Assembly: GCA_022113835.1 (NCBI GenBank)
Contig: JAILWY010000011.1
Coordinates: 1,426,001 to 1,490,000 of the forward strand
Length of the DNA: 64,000 nt
Reading direction: 5' to 3'
From: Atopsyche davidsoni
Lineage: Eukaryota > Arthropoda > Insecta > Trichoptera > Hydrobiosidae
The notes below the pieces were generated by a model, which worked only from the letters and a program-made list of their open reading frames with translations, was not told where the DNA came from and searched no databases. The position numbers and the translations under genes are program-made. Below, piece by piece: positions 11,493 to 26,400 of this stretch. The stretch's first letter is position 1; each line of letters begins with the position of its first letter.

Positions 11493-14400
11493 TTAATCCT
11501 TCTGCTTGCGAGATTTCTTGGGAGCCTTGTGCACGCGCCGGTAGTAGCTCTGCGCCAGGGAGTTGAGGATGGAGACGAGGAAGAAGGCCACCATGGCCAT
11601 CACAAATTTCTCGAAAACCGAGGACAGGGCGGAGGGCGCGGCGGGGGCGCTCCCGTCTCCCCCCCGGTGCAGTCTCGCCCGCTGTCCTCTCAGAACCTCG
11701 AGCAGTGGCTGCTCCAGCTTGGTTCCGAGTCCTCCAGGTACGTAATGAAGTAAGCTTAAGGCGTCACTGAAATACAATGAAAAAAATATTTTAAAAATAA
11801 TTAAAAAAATTTATTGACTAATGAAATTAGTAACACCTATTCCACAATCTATACATTGTCTTAGTTTTTCAAAGTATTGTATAAATAGATCGTACACCCG
11901 GTGATTCTTGTGTAATGAGAATCAACTTACACATGCTACTTCAGATTGATGAAAATATAGCAATTATTATATTGGTCAAACCTGATGAGCTTCTCATTGA
12001 AGGCCACTATGACGAAAACCTTCTGGATGTGCATTTTAATGATGGCCTTGCCGATGAGCGTGGCCCCGAAAAAGGTCCAAAAGGGCACAAGGAAGTGACC
12101 GCAGGTCAAGCCCGCAAGGTCAAACAGGGGGTTGGGGATGCTAGCGCACGCCAGGATACCCAGGAAGCCCACCTTCTCCACCAGCTGCTGGATCAACACT
12201 TTGCCCCTGAAAGATATTTTCCCACAATATGAAAACCATGACACACATGTAGTGGATCCACAAAGTCCACAAGGCTCGCCTTATTTATTAGTATTCTTGA
12301 TAGATCAGACAGCATAGGTTATGAATAATGAAACACATATGCTGTGCAATAGATTGCATGATCTTGAATTTAATGCGTAAGCAAATACTATTGTTTAACA
12401 TGGAACGGGTCCAACATGCCCTCTAAAAGATGAAATCTTTATCGATAGATGATTTGATCTATAAAAATTCGATGAGTGATCAGACACTTTTTATTTGAGT
12501 TGTGGTTAAAATTAGGCATGCATGTTTAGGTGTAACTGTGGTTCAACCTGTCAAGCATGGTGGAGGGGCCCTTGGTGCGGTTAACCGAGATGGGCGGTGG
12601 CTTGTGAGCAAGGCGAGCAGCACGTGCCATGAAGTACGGAGGCAGCTCCCCTAGCGCCGTGCCCAAGCCCCAGCACATAGCTTCGATGCGCACCTGGAAT
12701 TAAAATTCAAGAAAATTAACAAAGATACTATAAAGTCTCGAGGAATTTTCAAAAAATATCTCTTCGATTAATGGCAGGGTAATCCTTAAAATTTTACAGT
12801 GTGTTCATGGCACGTTACTAAAAGACTGATTTAAATAAATAATTTATCAAACCTATACTTACTTTGGACATGATATTCCATATTGAGGTTGCGTATCTAG
12901 GATCTATGTCCGCTGGACAGATAATTCTAGAAATATACAATATAAAAGAAATAAGATAAATTATTTTCAACAAAGAACTCGTAAGTGCCTAGCAAAGAAA
13001 AAAAACTGGAAAAGAGATGATATTGAATTTTGTTTAATATCTGTGTGTGTTTATGCAAAAAAGGTTGTTTAGCGAATATACAAATTATTTTAACTTAAAT
13101 GATTCTAATGTGCGCAGTTTTGGCATGAACTGTAAATTTACTTATTTAAAAGAATGACTGACTCATTAGGATAAGGAGGCTGCGGGAAGTTAAGGGCGCC
13201 GCACTCGTAGGCAGCGAGAGTGACTTGCGCAATGTGCGGGCCGAGGTACAGCAGGAACGTGTGCAGTCCCGTGCCTAGCCCCACCGATGACAGCACTCCC
13301 AGCAGCACCCACCAGCCCCACCATAGCGCCGATGCCAGGCCCAACTGCAAGCAAACGCCACAGTTTAGTGACCAGCTCTACTCTACACTCGCCAACTTAT
13401 ATTCCACTCGTAAATCCAAAATTTTATACTCTTTCAATAAGAAAATATAGTTAATATATTTTTCTAAACCATGCCAATTTATTTGGGCAGCGTAGCATTT
13501 ACTTTGAGGTTACGATGAGCCAGCATGCATATTTTTGCATCATGAGTTAAGGTTTTTTGCTGAAACCAAGAATTGTATTTTTATTTCAGATTGAATCACA
13601 CTACTTTCGTAACAAAATTTTTATTTGATTCATCGTTCCAAGTATCACATTAAAATAAAAGCAGTCAATTTATTAATAACAAACAAGTGACATCAGCACG
13701 CTTCAAGGCTGCGGCAGTAAATCTGCCCACATGTTGTATTTATTTTTAAAATCTGTAAAGGTATCAGGCAACTAGATTGTAATATCAAAGAAAAACACTA
13801 GACGTGAGTCAGGGATTTTTTCATATTCACATCAAACGCTAGAGAAGAATAGGAAGAATTAAAATAATCATTTTACTGCAGTGAGGTGATGGCACATAAA
13901 TTAAAAAAATATATTATTGTACATTTCGTAGAAGCAGAGGAATAAATACAGAATTTTCTAGGTATTCTTGAAGTGTCTTAACAGTATATATTAAACACAG
14001 GATTTTGGCTACAGTTACTATAAATATCAGATTCATGGGCGTTAATCAAAAAACCTAATAATAATACTAACTGCATATTTGTTTTATACACACAAGAAAC
14101 GATGACAAAAAATCTATATTTTCAGAGATTATTCTTTCACCCACTATACATTAAATGATTATTACCCGAAGCATTTCGCTAGTACAAGCCTATATGGATG
14201 ATAAAAGTGGATCTATTGAATGTTCGATAATCACCTGCATATAAGGCTGGTGTGGTCCCCTAACTTGAAATAATACAGCTGTGACAATCGATACTGCTAT
14301 TATTAAGAAGACTAATCCTTTGTACGCCGGCAACCTGAAAAATAGAAAATAAAATGAGTACCGAACCTGAACGAACAAAGCATTGATACAGTATTTGCAT

Positions 14401-17400
14401 AGTTAAAACATATTTTGGTAATACGGGTAATATATCATAACAACACTATACATCTTTGCAACAGATGTTTCCTGCCGTATTCAAAGCATAACAGGTTTAA
14501 CAAATAATCAAAGGTTGACTTCAAAGGAATCTATTTTCAATTATATAATTTGAAAGGTGCTCTTTTGTTACACATTTGAAGCCACCTGTCGTATATTTTC
14601 AAATATAAAGCAAACATTTCATAACGCCTCCTCCGGCAGGTGCTACTGTAATCTGTTAACAGACTGTTTTACCAGATATGCCATATTACAAGTAAACGTT
14701 CAAACAATTTAATTTTCCTCGCTTTTAAATTTAACGATGTATAGTATTTTTATTTACTATTGAATTGAATAAATTGTGGAATCCCATCAACTTAACGTGT
14801 ATTTTAATTAGGTTAATAATAGTGAAAAAATGCAACATATAATTTTACAACTATAAGAATCTTGATTATAAAAATAAATTAGAAGATCAATACAAACGAA
14901 TGAACCGTGAATATATATTATTTAACGGAGAAATGATTTAAATATTCCCATATTAAAAAAAATACTCGCTTCGAAACAGTGGAAATTAATATACACGAAG
15001 AGATGAAAAATGTTGGTATATTAAATAATTGATAATTGTAATTATTACCCCTTGGCCGCCTGGACCGATAGTGTCCCGATTTCCTTGAAAAAATACTCTA
15101 TGGTGGTGAGCGGATGCCGCCAGATGACAAGGTGTGACCCGTCCACCTCCTCGCCTTCTTGCACGGGAACTTTGGACCCCCGCCCCTGAGTCGATAGTTC
15201 CCTAAAATAAATAGAAAATTATAAATACAAACAGCAAATCATTATTACTTTTTAACAAGGAAGGCATGAAAAAAAAACAACACAAGACAGAAATTAAAAA
15301 CTCGGCTGTCACTGAAGTCTCTGACCGAAGTCATGGTCATTGTAAAGATCAGTGACCGGTGCAGGCACTTGCAAACCTTGAGCCGATATATATTCATTGA
15401 GATATAAATATTTTTTTTTTCGTGAAGTAGCGGCGTGTGATCCATATAAGTAAAAAAACAGCTAATACCTCATATAAGTATATTAGAAACATTTATATCT
15501 TAGAGAGTATTTTAAAAATCACACTATCAATATGTCTTGAATTTTAAAAATATCCAAGATATCTAAATTAATTTTTGATAGTTTTTATAGAAAATACACT
15601 GTTTTTTGGTGCAAAGGTACTGGATGAAAAAATAATTTATTATTTATAAAATGAATTTAAATAAATAACAAGACTCATTAATTCCAAGGAATCATTCAAT
15701 CAAACCAATTATATCATAAATTATTGAAAGAAAATAAATGTATTTTATAAATGAATAACAAAAGCGTATTGTTTTGCCGCATTTTAATTACTGAACTGAT
15801 TGCATTAATTAATAGCTATTATTATAGTTCACAATTCATTTCGAATCAAGCAGATACGGAAATGTTTAGCATTGTTATGGCAACTAATTTAGCATTTCTT
15901 TTGATAAGGTTTCATTAAAAAAATATATTAATTAGAAAGAGTGATAAAATATTTTGCTACTATGGCAGCTTCTGATCAAAGTTAGGAAATCAGAAAACGG
16001 TGAATTACGATGAGTGGAAGCTCGCAACTCTCAAGTTGCGGTTTACGGATCTTTTGAAAAAATAATAATCCTCATACAAAATCGCCTCGTTATCAGATCT
16101 TGCAGCTCGACTCTGATAGGATATTCTCACAAGGGAACGAGTAAACAAATTTTCGATAATGTAAAAATAAGATATTAATAAATATTAACATACCCATTGG
16201 AGGGCTTCTCAGTGGCGTGGACATCTCCGTTGCTACGCTGGGTGACCGGCATGGCTGTGTTCTGTTCCCCTGCCCCGCTTGCCGCAATCAGCTTGTGGTA
16301 GCCCAGCCGGGAGAGCTGCAATCCACAAACAAACACATTCAGCAGCCATTATACAAAATGTTTAAATTCAATTTCCCTGGGAACATTAAAAATAATAATG
16401 AAATGGCATAATTGACTAAAACGTCGAGATTCAAAACAAGTTTAAAAAAACATTGTTACATCACAGTGACTTGTAATAAAATATTCAATTTAAAAAATAT
16501 TATACGTGGGATATTTTTAAAAAATGCAGCTCTATTTCTAAAAGATTTATGTTTATAATTTTTTAGAAAATTATAGAAAAAATAATCGACATCAATTAAA
16601 ACCAGTTTTGAAGCTTGAAATTACTGTAGGAAGTTTAGATCTAAGTGCATGTGCACCTATGAATAGTTTCTTGTATTTGATATAATTGTAAATAAGCAAT
16701 AATAATTTATGTGCATAAATTCATGCAGTTTAATCATTTTACGCTCCACTACACAAGTAGCTAACGGAAGATATGATAAATTATGTGGTCTATGAAGCCC
16801 ACTATCTGCTGAAGTATGCAAGCTCTCATCGTCCGATGCCTGATAAAACACAATATTATTAGCTTTGATAATGTTTGTTATAAAACACAAGGTAAGCCTG
16901 TATGACTCTTATCAACAAAAAAAACTCAAACCGAGAGGCAGATTGACACGTGTGCTCTTCCATAACGAAGGTTTGGGCATCACGATCACACAGAGTCTAT
17001 ACCACCAATTTGAAGATGCAGATGGGAGATGAAGATGCTGATGGAGAGACGGAATAAAATAATTTGTAAGTTATTAGCAAGAGTAATATAATCGGGACTA
17101 GATATTGCATTCGCATTCGATCAATCATGAGCGGTGAGAAATTTTGACTTTTACACGATAATGTCCGATAATACTAAAAATGAAATCATTTATTTCTTGC
17201 AAATACGCTGAAGAGACATTTAAGAGGGCAAAAAAAAAATTTGACCTACCACACAACGCAATTTTAGAGAAAGCGTAAATGCTTTTTTTAAACCACCGTT
17301 AACCATGGAATCTTTACAATCTACTTTTTGAAAATATTTTTAGATCTGCTTGAAGTAATTGGGTAATCTCCCTTATAAATTATTTCAGAGTGCCATAAAT

Positions 17401-20400
17401 AGTTGAAATAGGCTGCTGTTGTTGCGTCGGTAAATATGCTATGGTTGACAGCAAGCTCAAATTTAGAAATGTACGTTTTAATGAAAGTTTTACTAGGGAA
17501 AATATTTGATTACTCGGCAAGATATACGATTTTAGAAATTTTGACAAATTCCAACTAAAAGATAAGATAAACATTACATTTTCTGAAAGTGACTTGCATG
17601 GCTGTGTGTATGTATAAAACATTACATTCACCTTTCTAGGCGTCTAAAATTGATCAGTGGTAGTCAACTGACGATCCGAATACTATTCATTTTTATTTAT
17701 TTTCGTATTGCATTCATATGACGTGAGGACTTTCATTGAAATTAAAACGGAATTTTAAAACCTTTTGGTTGCAATATTTTATAAATACTTGTAGCCGACA
17801 AGGTCTGAGTAGATTTGTGACTAATTGATAAATTAAAATGGGGTTTTAAAATTGTGTGCCGATGACAAAACAGAAACTATAACAATAGATCATCGACAGT
17901 GCCTGCTTTTCTTTTGACAGATTCTGGTTTTGAAGAGGAGGTCTTCTTTCACCTCATTGTGTTTATAATTTTAAAATTTTACCGATTTGTTAATAAAAAC
18001 AATAAAAAAAAAAACAACATTATCTTCGTCTAATATTAAATGTTATAGAACTAATTTCATAATATTTCTATATTATTTTAGCAAATACGATAGTGAAAAC
18101 AAAAATTTTAAAGCTGCTAAAATAGAGACAGAGAACAACATAAAAATACTCGTCTACGTTATCCGAGCTTTTAATATTTTTTTATAATAACTAAAAATTA
18201 ATTTTAATTTTCTTGATTCAAGTAACGTGCTCATGTTGTTTTTTTTATTATTATAAAAGTTTGACAAACAATAAAAAGAAATACCAATTAAAATAGTAGT
18301 AGACAAACAAGGAGAGGACAGTGATAATGGCCTTGTTTATATTGGTTCTAATTTCACAGACAATATTTAACTTCAATAGGCTTGGACCGGTCTATTTCGG
18401 TTAGCACTTCTGTGAGCCAAGAGCATGGCTTTGACCTCGTCTATAAAATTTGTGAAATGGAAAATACCCTAGGTTCAAACACTAAATTAAAAGTTACATC
18501 TTTACGACGAAGTAACACGGTTTTTGAATAAAAATAGCAAAACTTCCACGCTCTGTGAATTGCATAGGGATTTGCAGATAGCTCGAGTGAACTTGAGACA
18601 ATGTAGGTAATGAATAATTCATTTATTCAAGTGGATATGACATAAATCCCGAAGGTGATAATGTTATTCAATGAATCGTAAGTAGATGAACGAGCCTTTT
18701 GCGGTTTGAAGCACGGCTGCAATCGAAGCGGAAGGTCTAGCCTATTATTCAATGATGTTCAGAATAAACGTTATAAAGATGATTTATATAGATGACAGAC
18801 TATTTTAATTTATAGTACTTCATATTTGTTTGAATATAATTATAAAAATGGCAGGAAGATTACGGATATTTTATAATCTTCTATAGGATTGTCACACTCG
18901 AAAATTAGGTACAAGTGAAATTTAATTATTTGGCCGTCCGTATTCGTGATATAATTTCGAATTCACTTAAATATAGAAATGAAAATACTCGCCGGCTCAC
19001 AACGAATATCTTTTGAATAAATTATTATCGAAGTTGAATATTGAATACGATGCGAATTTTTTTACAATTACACATGGTACAGAGAGCGCAACTAACTCAA
19101 GCATGCAAATAGAAAATAATTGACAGGATGTCCTTATTTGGAGCTACAGTAGAACACTGTAACAATTATTAGATAGTTGAATGTTATTTTGTATAACCGA
19201 AAAAAGATATTCAACACATGAATAAATATTGAGTACACACACTAAATAATGAGAAAAACTCCAGAGCAAAATTGGGATTCAAAGATAAAAAAAAACTACT
19301 TTCAGAAAATAATTTATTTTATTTAGTATAAAGTGTTGTAATGTTTCTATAAAAGGAAAATATCAAAATGACAAATGACTATGTTACGAGTCTAGCAGTC
19401 CCAGTCTTATTTTTCAGGGGATACTTTTTTTTTTAAAGAATACTATTGAATGGTTTCATTCAATGAAATGTGTACGCCAAATATACAAGCCAAGCGTGTG
19501 TTCTTTTTTAGCTTTCCATCTTACTTTGAGAACGTGCTAAACAAACAAAAAATACATTAAAGATATTTTTAACATTCTCTACTGTCCGAGTGGTTTTAAA
19601 TTGAACAAAGCCAAGGCAGCCAATTAATATCAGAGCAAAAATAATATGCACATTGTATCAAAGAGTTGGATGTATGCCCGACATTTGAAGCATGTATTAC
19701 TTTTAAAATTCAGATATGATACGAGAGTAAAAAAAATGTATTTGTAAGGGACCGGATATCTTATAGACGTCTACTTGTTTATTTAACATATTCTTCAACT
19801 CGTGCAATATAAATTTTTTAGTCATATTTTCCCTATACAGACTCAATAGCGAAAATAAAGAAATCCATGCACGCTACCACTTAAACCACATCTTGTAAGC
19901 CCCAAACCAAAGCGTGCAGGACCAGGGAAAAGCCATATATAGTATTGTAAGCATAGCATAACTATTGTACATTAAAATAAAAGAAAATAAATAATATTGG
20001 AATTTTTTTTTATCGTTGAGGTAAATATTGGTTATAGATTCGGTAGTTCAGCAAGCACATTGAGAAATTATCATAATGTTTGAATAATTTGGTATAATTA
20101 TTATGTCAGATCAATAATATAAAATAAGGGAATGAGGCACAATAAGTACTGTGCATTATTTAGGGAGATAAATGTCAAAGAAGAATGCCTCTCTGTGGAC
20201 TTATTATAAATTCACTACAAACACACGGATACTAAGGTTTACATTTATAACGAAACTATTAATTTGTTTACTTTCTTGTCGTATGGCGGCATTCCACGTT
20301 TTTTTCCAAGCAAAAATAATGGAATGTATTTTTAGCATGTTGTGATCTATTTTTTCTCATTTCAGGCTAAATTGAAAAAAAATGTAGGTCAATGGGACAA

Positions 20401-23400
20401 GCACATTAAGCAAAAAAAATTAAAATGATCGGGGTACATTTTATGTGCAGTCCATCGCGTATTTTTAATAGAACTCTCACATGAGCCCATTTATCCTCGC
20501 TGACATCACTGAAAAATAGTTTTTTTTGTCTCGAAGATAGAAACGGCTCCCATTTTAAAACGACTACAAGTTTCGTAGATTATAATTGAACGAATATGTG
20601 TTAAATCTTGTTGAGGGACAAGGCATTTGATTGGTGAAGATCCATTATTACAATGATAAAAGTAACTTTGTATTCTGTCTTCACTTTGAGTTTATTATAT
20701 TTTGAGTTATGCAAAAAATATAATAAACTCAAAGTGAAGACAGAATACAAAGTTACTTTTATCATTATAGAATATGTGTTAGATCAGACAACATGTTATA
20801 AAAAATATATAACATAGAATTAGCCCAAGTATGAATTCTAGTACAATATTTCGATTTCCAGTTGAATTGCGTGTGGCATAAAAATATTATTAACACACCA
20901 AAGGCGGGGTGGGTACTAGTACCGTTCCGCGGACTACTGCTCGAAGGCGGGGCGCATATTAATACGTTTTTGAATGTGTTTACTCTAAAAGCGGCAGAAG
21001 GTCATTTTATTCTTTAGGTTTACAGCTCATAATGTTTGTTTAGACTCGTCAACGTTACTTCTACCAATACTGTCCAGTGACAATGAAGAAGTGGAGTGGT
21101 CAGAGAATGATAATCCTCCAATTATTGAACAATTTTTAAAAGTGGTGTTGTTGTGATGCCAAGTAATCCGCAAAGTGTGTTCAACTTTTTATAGAAAACG
21201 ATCTATTTGAACTACATGCAAATCAAAGAGTGTATAGACTAGATTGCACACGTGCAATTTTACGCGAATTTCGTCCGCTTCGCACATCAGTTTAGTCAAT
21301 TTGGTTACCCGCTTAAAATATAAATATAATACAAGCTATTGTGTAACAACAACATTTAATTTACTAACAAAAATCTCATAATTAACTCGGAGTTGCTGAA
21401 CGGAAGAAAAATTTTTACGCGAATTTTTCCCGCTACGCACATCAGTTTAGTCAATTTGGTACCCGCCTAAAGTGTGTTAATTAATAATATTTTTTTTTTT
21501 TTTGTAACAAAAAAATACTCAGCTCGAAGTGAAGCAACAGATAACAATGTTGCTCCAAATTGGTCGCAATTGGAATGTAATTGTAGCACACAGCACGTGT
21601 CGGTACAGTGTTGGGGCCACACGTGTCCAGACGGGCAGACGAAAGTTTAATAACATCGGATGAGATCGATGCGGAGTGGGAGCACGCCACGTGCACACCT
21701 CGCCAGGTTCAACGTCCATTCTGCACGCGTCTCCGGCCTGGACAGCGCACCAGGCGAGGCCACGTGGCCTGGGGCAGACGTGGCTGTCCACGACGAATTA
21801 ATTACATTACACAGATATAATCAAATAAACGCTGATCTATGCGATAGAAATCCAGGCCGATGGGTTCGTCAATCATGATACGACACGACACTGTGGAAGA
21901 AGATTATGTGGAAGAAGTATAAAAAAATAATTAAAAAAGCGTGAGGACTCCTATTTTACAGCGCTGATTGTCTAAGGAAAAATCGAAAAAAAAGGGGGCA
22001 TCAGAAGTACGAGAGGCACTAGAAGAATAATAATTTAAAGAGGAGTATAAAAAGCGCAACGCATTCTGCAGCCGGTTTCAAGAATTCAGGTTTCACTTTC
22101 GTCCGAGCGGCCTGAGCATAAAAAAAAAAAAAAACACTATTGTGAGTAAAGAATTCAGAACCGCTAAGTAATACTCCACGGACGAGGAGGCGTCGACTTT
22201 TTCCTTTCAAAGCAACAGTAAAGTGGTCACAGTAGAAATGCGCGAGCAGACCGCAGCAGAAAACCACTATGAAATGCGAAAATGATATAAACAAAATTCT
22301 TCATTTTCTTTTATGTTAATGTACAGTAGTTAGACTATGCTTACAATACTGCATATGACTGCCCCCTGATCCTGGTTGTGGGGGTTACAAAACGTGGCTT
22401 GGGTGGTGGCGTACGAGGGTCTGTCTATTTTCGTTACGGGGAAAAATATATTAAATAATCCTGCTATTAAAGTAATGTATACACCGGTAAATACATGTCG
22501 TGCTATTTCCAATGAAATTGCTATAACAACAACAAAAATGGTCAGATGTTTTGAATAAATGCAAAACTAGCGTGGAAATAATTATTTTAAGTGAATCTAC
22601 ATAACGACTGTCATTTCGGATTAAATAACCAGTGTTGATTAAATTTGCTACCAAATTGTGGTGCATTAAAATAAATTACACTTCAATTTGTTTTTTTTTT
22701 TATTTTTTATTAATATAAATTCAATTGACTGTTTGAACAGTGTATAGTCACTATTTGTTGAGTCAGCAGCATAAAAAATAAAAAAAAACACTAAAGCGAA
22801 TGTTCTGAAAGCCTGATTAATATGAACAATTAATTGATCTTAAAATTAAATAAAAAACTGTTGAAAAAATGTTTTATGCAATATACGTGTAGTAATCACT
22901 GTTTAATATAACCAGTCTTTTGGAAATTGCATCTCCTCGAAGCGAGGTGAATAAACAGTTACAGTCACGACTATCGTGCAATTTGTATTGTTACAAAAGG
23001 AAAGCGCTTTATGTAAAGAAACGTAAATTGACAATAAAAACAATTAAATTGCAGCACGAATGACATTGCTAGCACTGTCAAGATTACTTGTGGAAAGCAG
23101 AGCCGGTATAAATTATAAAACGATAGCAAAAAAAATAATATATATATATATTATATGTTCATGTTGTCATCGCGTGTTTCTTTGACGTGTATAATTTTAT
23201 CTCATAGCTGTTATAAGAGTTGAGGCGAAGATAATAATATACTATTATATATGTAGATTCAGCCTCCATGAGAACATCTTATTAGGGGTGATTGCTTGCT
23301 CCGTGTTTCTAGTATCTACTATAATAATAGCCATTGTGTGTTTATTTGTATGTTTGTATGTATGTTTCATTTTTCCGTTCTGTATAGAATATCTTAAAAG

Positions 23401-26400
23401 ATACAACGCTGATTTTTTGCACATAAGTTAAGTAAATTTTTCCGCAGCTATGTGCCGAATTTCAAGACGATAGGATAATATTTTCATTCATAAACTTTAA
23501 AATATGCTTTAGCTAAACTTTAATTATATAATTCACTTCTTCGCCGCGAGATGTCGTTAACCGCGAGAATTTAGACGCATCGTTCATCAAATTCGTCATT
23601 TTGTGACGGGCTACATTACTAGTAAAAAAATAATAACCGTTTACTTGTTTGATACTTGGTAATGCATTTATTTCACAATCACAATCAATGCACATCCAAA
23701 GTGATTGTTCGCCTGTGAATATTTTGATAATAGCAAGTGATCAGTTACGAAATTTATTGGAAATGTTAGGCTGTAGGTTATAACAATACATTTCATCAGT
23801 ATGGTGATGGTGATGATTTGTATTTAAGCATTGGAATGTAATAAAACTGTCTGAATTAAAAGAAGGTGTTGAATAATGGCAATGCCAAGTACTCTTCGGA
23901 TAAGCGATGCTTATTTATGTGCCTCGCACGTAACGGAGAAAAATAATTAGAATTTAATAAATAATTTTACATTTAGTACGAAGACGAAAGATAAAAAAAA
24001 AACCTAAATTAGATTTTAATCGAGGGGCCGGCTCATCAAGATGAACGGTTATTTTCGTTTAATATAACGGAGCGAAGAATTTTATATTACTCATAAAACA
24101 AAAATAGATTAGTTCTCAGAGAAGGTTTTGGACCACGTCGCTTGTTCTTGCGCAAGCAATAATGGATTTCATCAAAACAATTATTAAAAATCACTTATCA
24201 ACTCATCAACCGTTGGCAACAATTATTAAAACTAAACATTTTTCAATTTTATTATATTTTCTTGTTTATGGCGCGGTATTCGAAATTTGAATTTTCTTAT
24301 TGGATTCCAGCACGAACGGGCCGAGCCGCATTTGCAAATGTAACAAAAAAAATGCAAAATGAATACGATAAAAGTGCACAATCAAGCGATACGAGCACAA
24401 AAAGTTCACCATTACTGATCAATGACGACCGAGGAAGTAGCTCCGCACCGCGCGGGATTCAAAAACTAGTCTTTTTGCGTACTTTTTGACGTGTCGGTTG
24501 ACGACCTTCGCCGGGTCGCGTTTCGAGCAAACAATGTTTGTGAAAAGATTGTAATTGTTATTCAATAATGAATGATGAAAACAACACACAGAATCGGATC
24601 AGTTCTTCAGTGGGAAAACTATCTTTTTAGTCACGAAAAAAAAAAGCGATAGAACAAAGCCATCTCATACTCCCATATCAATAACAACATCCTCGCGGAG
24701 GTTAGGATTGCTCCTCGCCGACTCCATACTCTGCGAGACAAAACTCTCTCGGTCCTTTTGACACAACATAAAAAAAAAACTGAATCACAACGTGAACAAA
24801 AGGAGAGACAGACTCACAACACAAAGAAAAACAATTATACTACTAAAAGCTTATTAATGCAATATTGTTATTTTGTCAGTAAATCGATCTGGCATGCACA
24901 CAAAATATAAATAAAAATGAGCAACGAGAGTGACTTTTCAAAACTAGACGCATTCACCGAAGATGCGAAATATGAACTGACGTGTAATTTTACTCGTCCG
25001 TCACGGTTTGGTGATATTATTTTATAAACATGCCGCAAATTTGTACAGCTAAGCAATAACAGCATTATCAATATATATATATAACATTAAGAGACAGATA
25101 AAATATATATTTCCGATAACTGACTTGTTTCGGCAAATGTTTACGCCGCGTACTCGCCTCCCGCGTTTCGGCAGCGCACTGGTCGCGGGGCACTCGCCTG
25201 CGCGTAAAAATTAATACCAATCCACCGGATAACTTTCTCCAGATACGCGACCGGTTCGACGGGCGAAAGATACAACAAAAAATATAAATATATTATATAT
25301 ATAATGCGAACTCGACGGCGGCGCGCCGGGAGACACTATCGACCGAGCGCGGGACGTCTGCACCGCTCGACTCGCAGAACGGATTTGCATAACGTGAATG
25401 AAAGCACAACGGCGGCGGCGATGGAGACGTCGGCTATTGAACGACACGTCGGGGGAATTGTAAAAATAGACAAAAGTGTGATTTGTCACGTGTTGGGCGG
25501 CGAGCGTGGCGGAGCGGAGCGTGTCCGCGACGTCTTCTGTCAGATGATGACATTGTCAATCCGGCGTCAGGGGGGGGCTCGTCGATCTTGGCGCAGACCT
25601 CGCAGCGCCGAGACGACGCCCTCGCGCCGCATCAGCCCATCGTCGGGGCCGCGAGCAGTCATGTGTCAAAGTGACGTTTGGAGTAACGGTTTCGGTTTTG
25701 AAGCGTGCGAACTTCAGGGTCGTCCGACGCACGTTTTTCATTGCCACCGGCGGTGGCCGCGGGGACCGGTTAATCGAAAGTTAAGGCGATCGCTCGTCCG
25801 ACGAGACTGCCGGTCGGTGGCGATGAGAAAGCAAAATCGGAACCGCGTCGTGCGTCACGCCCGACCGATTTTGGTAGATATTTTCTAGAAACTGATGCTG
25901 TAACATCTGCGAAATAATGTGCATCTATTTTCTTATGACTGTGTCCAGTGTGTACCTTATCTATATGTTTATGTGTAGGGACCGACCCTTTGTAAGAAAT
26001 TTTACACCTGTGTATTATAGAGCGCAAGGCATTACTCGGCTGGGCGCATAACTTACTTGACCACCGACAGGACGAGACGCAGTCTCCCTGTCTTTGTAAT
26101 AAATATCATAATTAAAGAATTGAAAGCTGTTATCATTTATAAACGTTGAACGAGAGTCCTTCAAGTATTGTGCATGTCACAGAGTCACATGTCAAGCTAG
26201 TGACCTTCCGAGAGGGGCACATAACATAATCACTACTTCATGTAAACGGCGGAAACAACAATAATTACGCTATTCGTATAAAAACGAATCATTTATTTGT
26301 ATCAAAATATTTGGTACACCCGCAACGTTAAACTGTTGCACAACCCATCAAGATCGATTTGCATATATGATTCTAAATAATTATCTTAAAATATTCCCAA

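Noticed and set aside
16753..16839. A possible 29-codon phase-0 exon of VMP1 ([15 protein letters not shown]...) between exons 1 and 2
   Set aside because: It has fair splice borders and the right phase, but inserting it would cut the SAP-like motif in two, whereas the direct exon 1/exon 2 join completes it. It could be an optional exon; without transcript data I left it out.
25304..25888. 194-codon plus-strand open frame
   Set aside because: Arg-rich, no domain, lies in a CpG-rich island where stop codons are scarce in all frames. Overlapping frames on both strands are also open.
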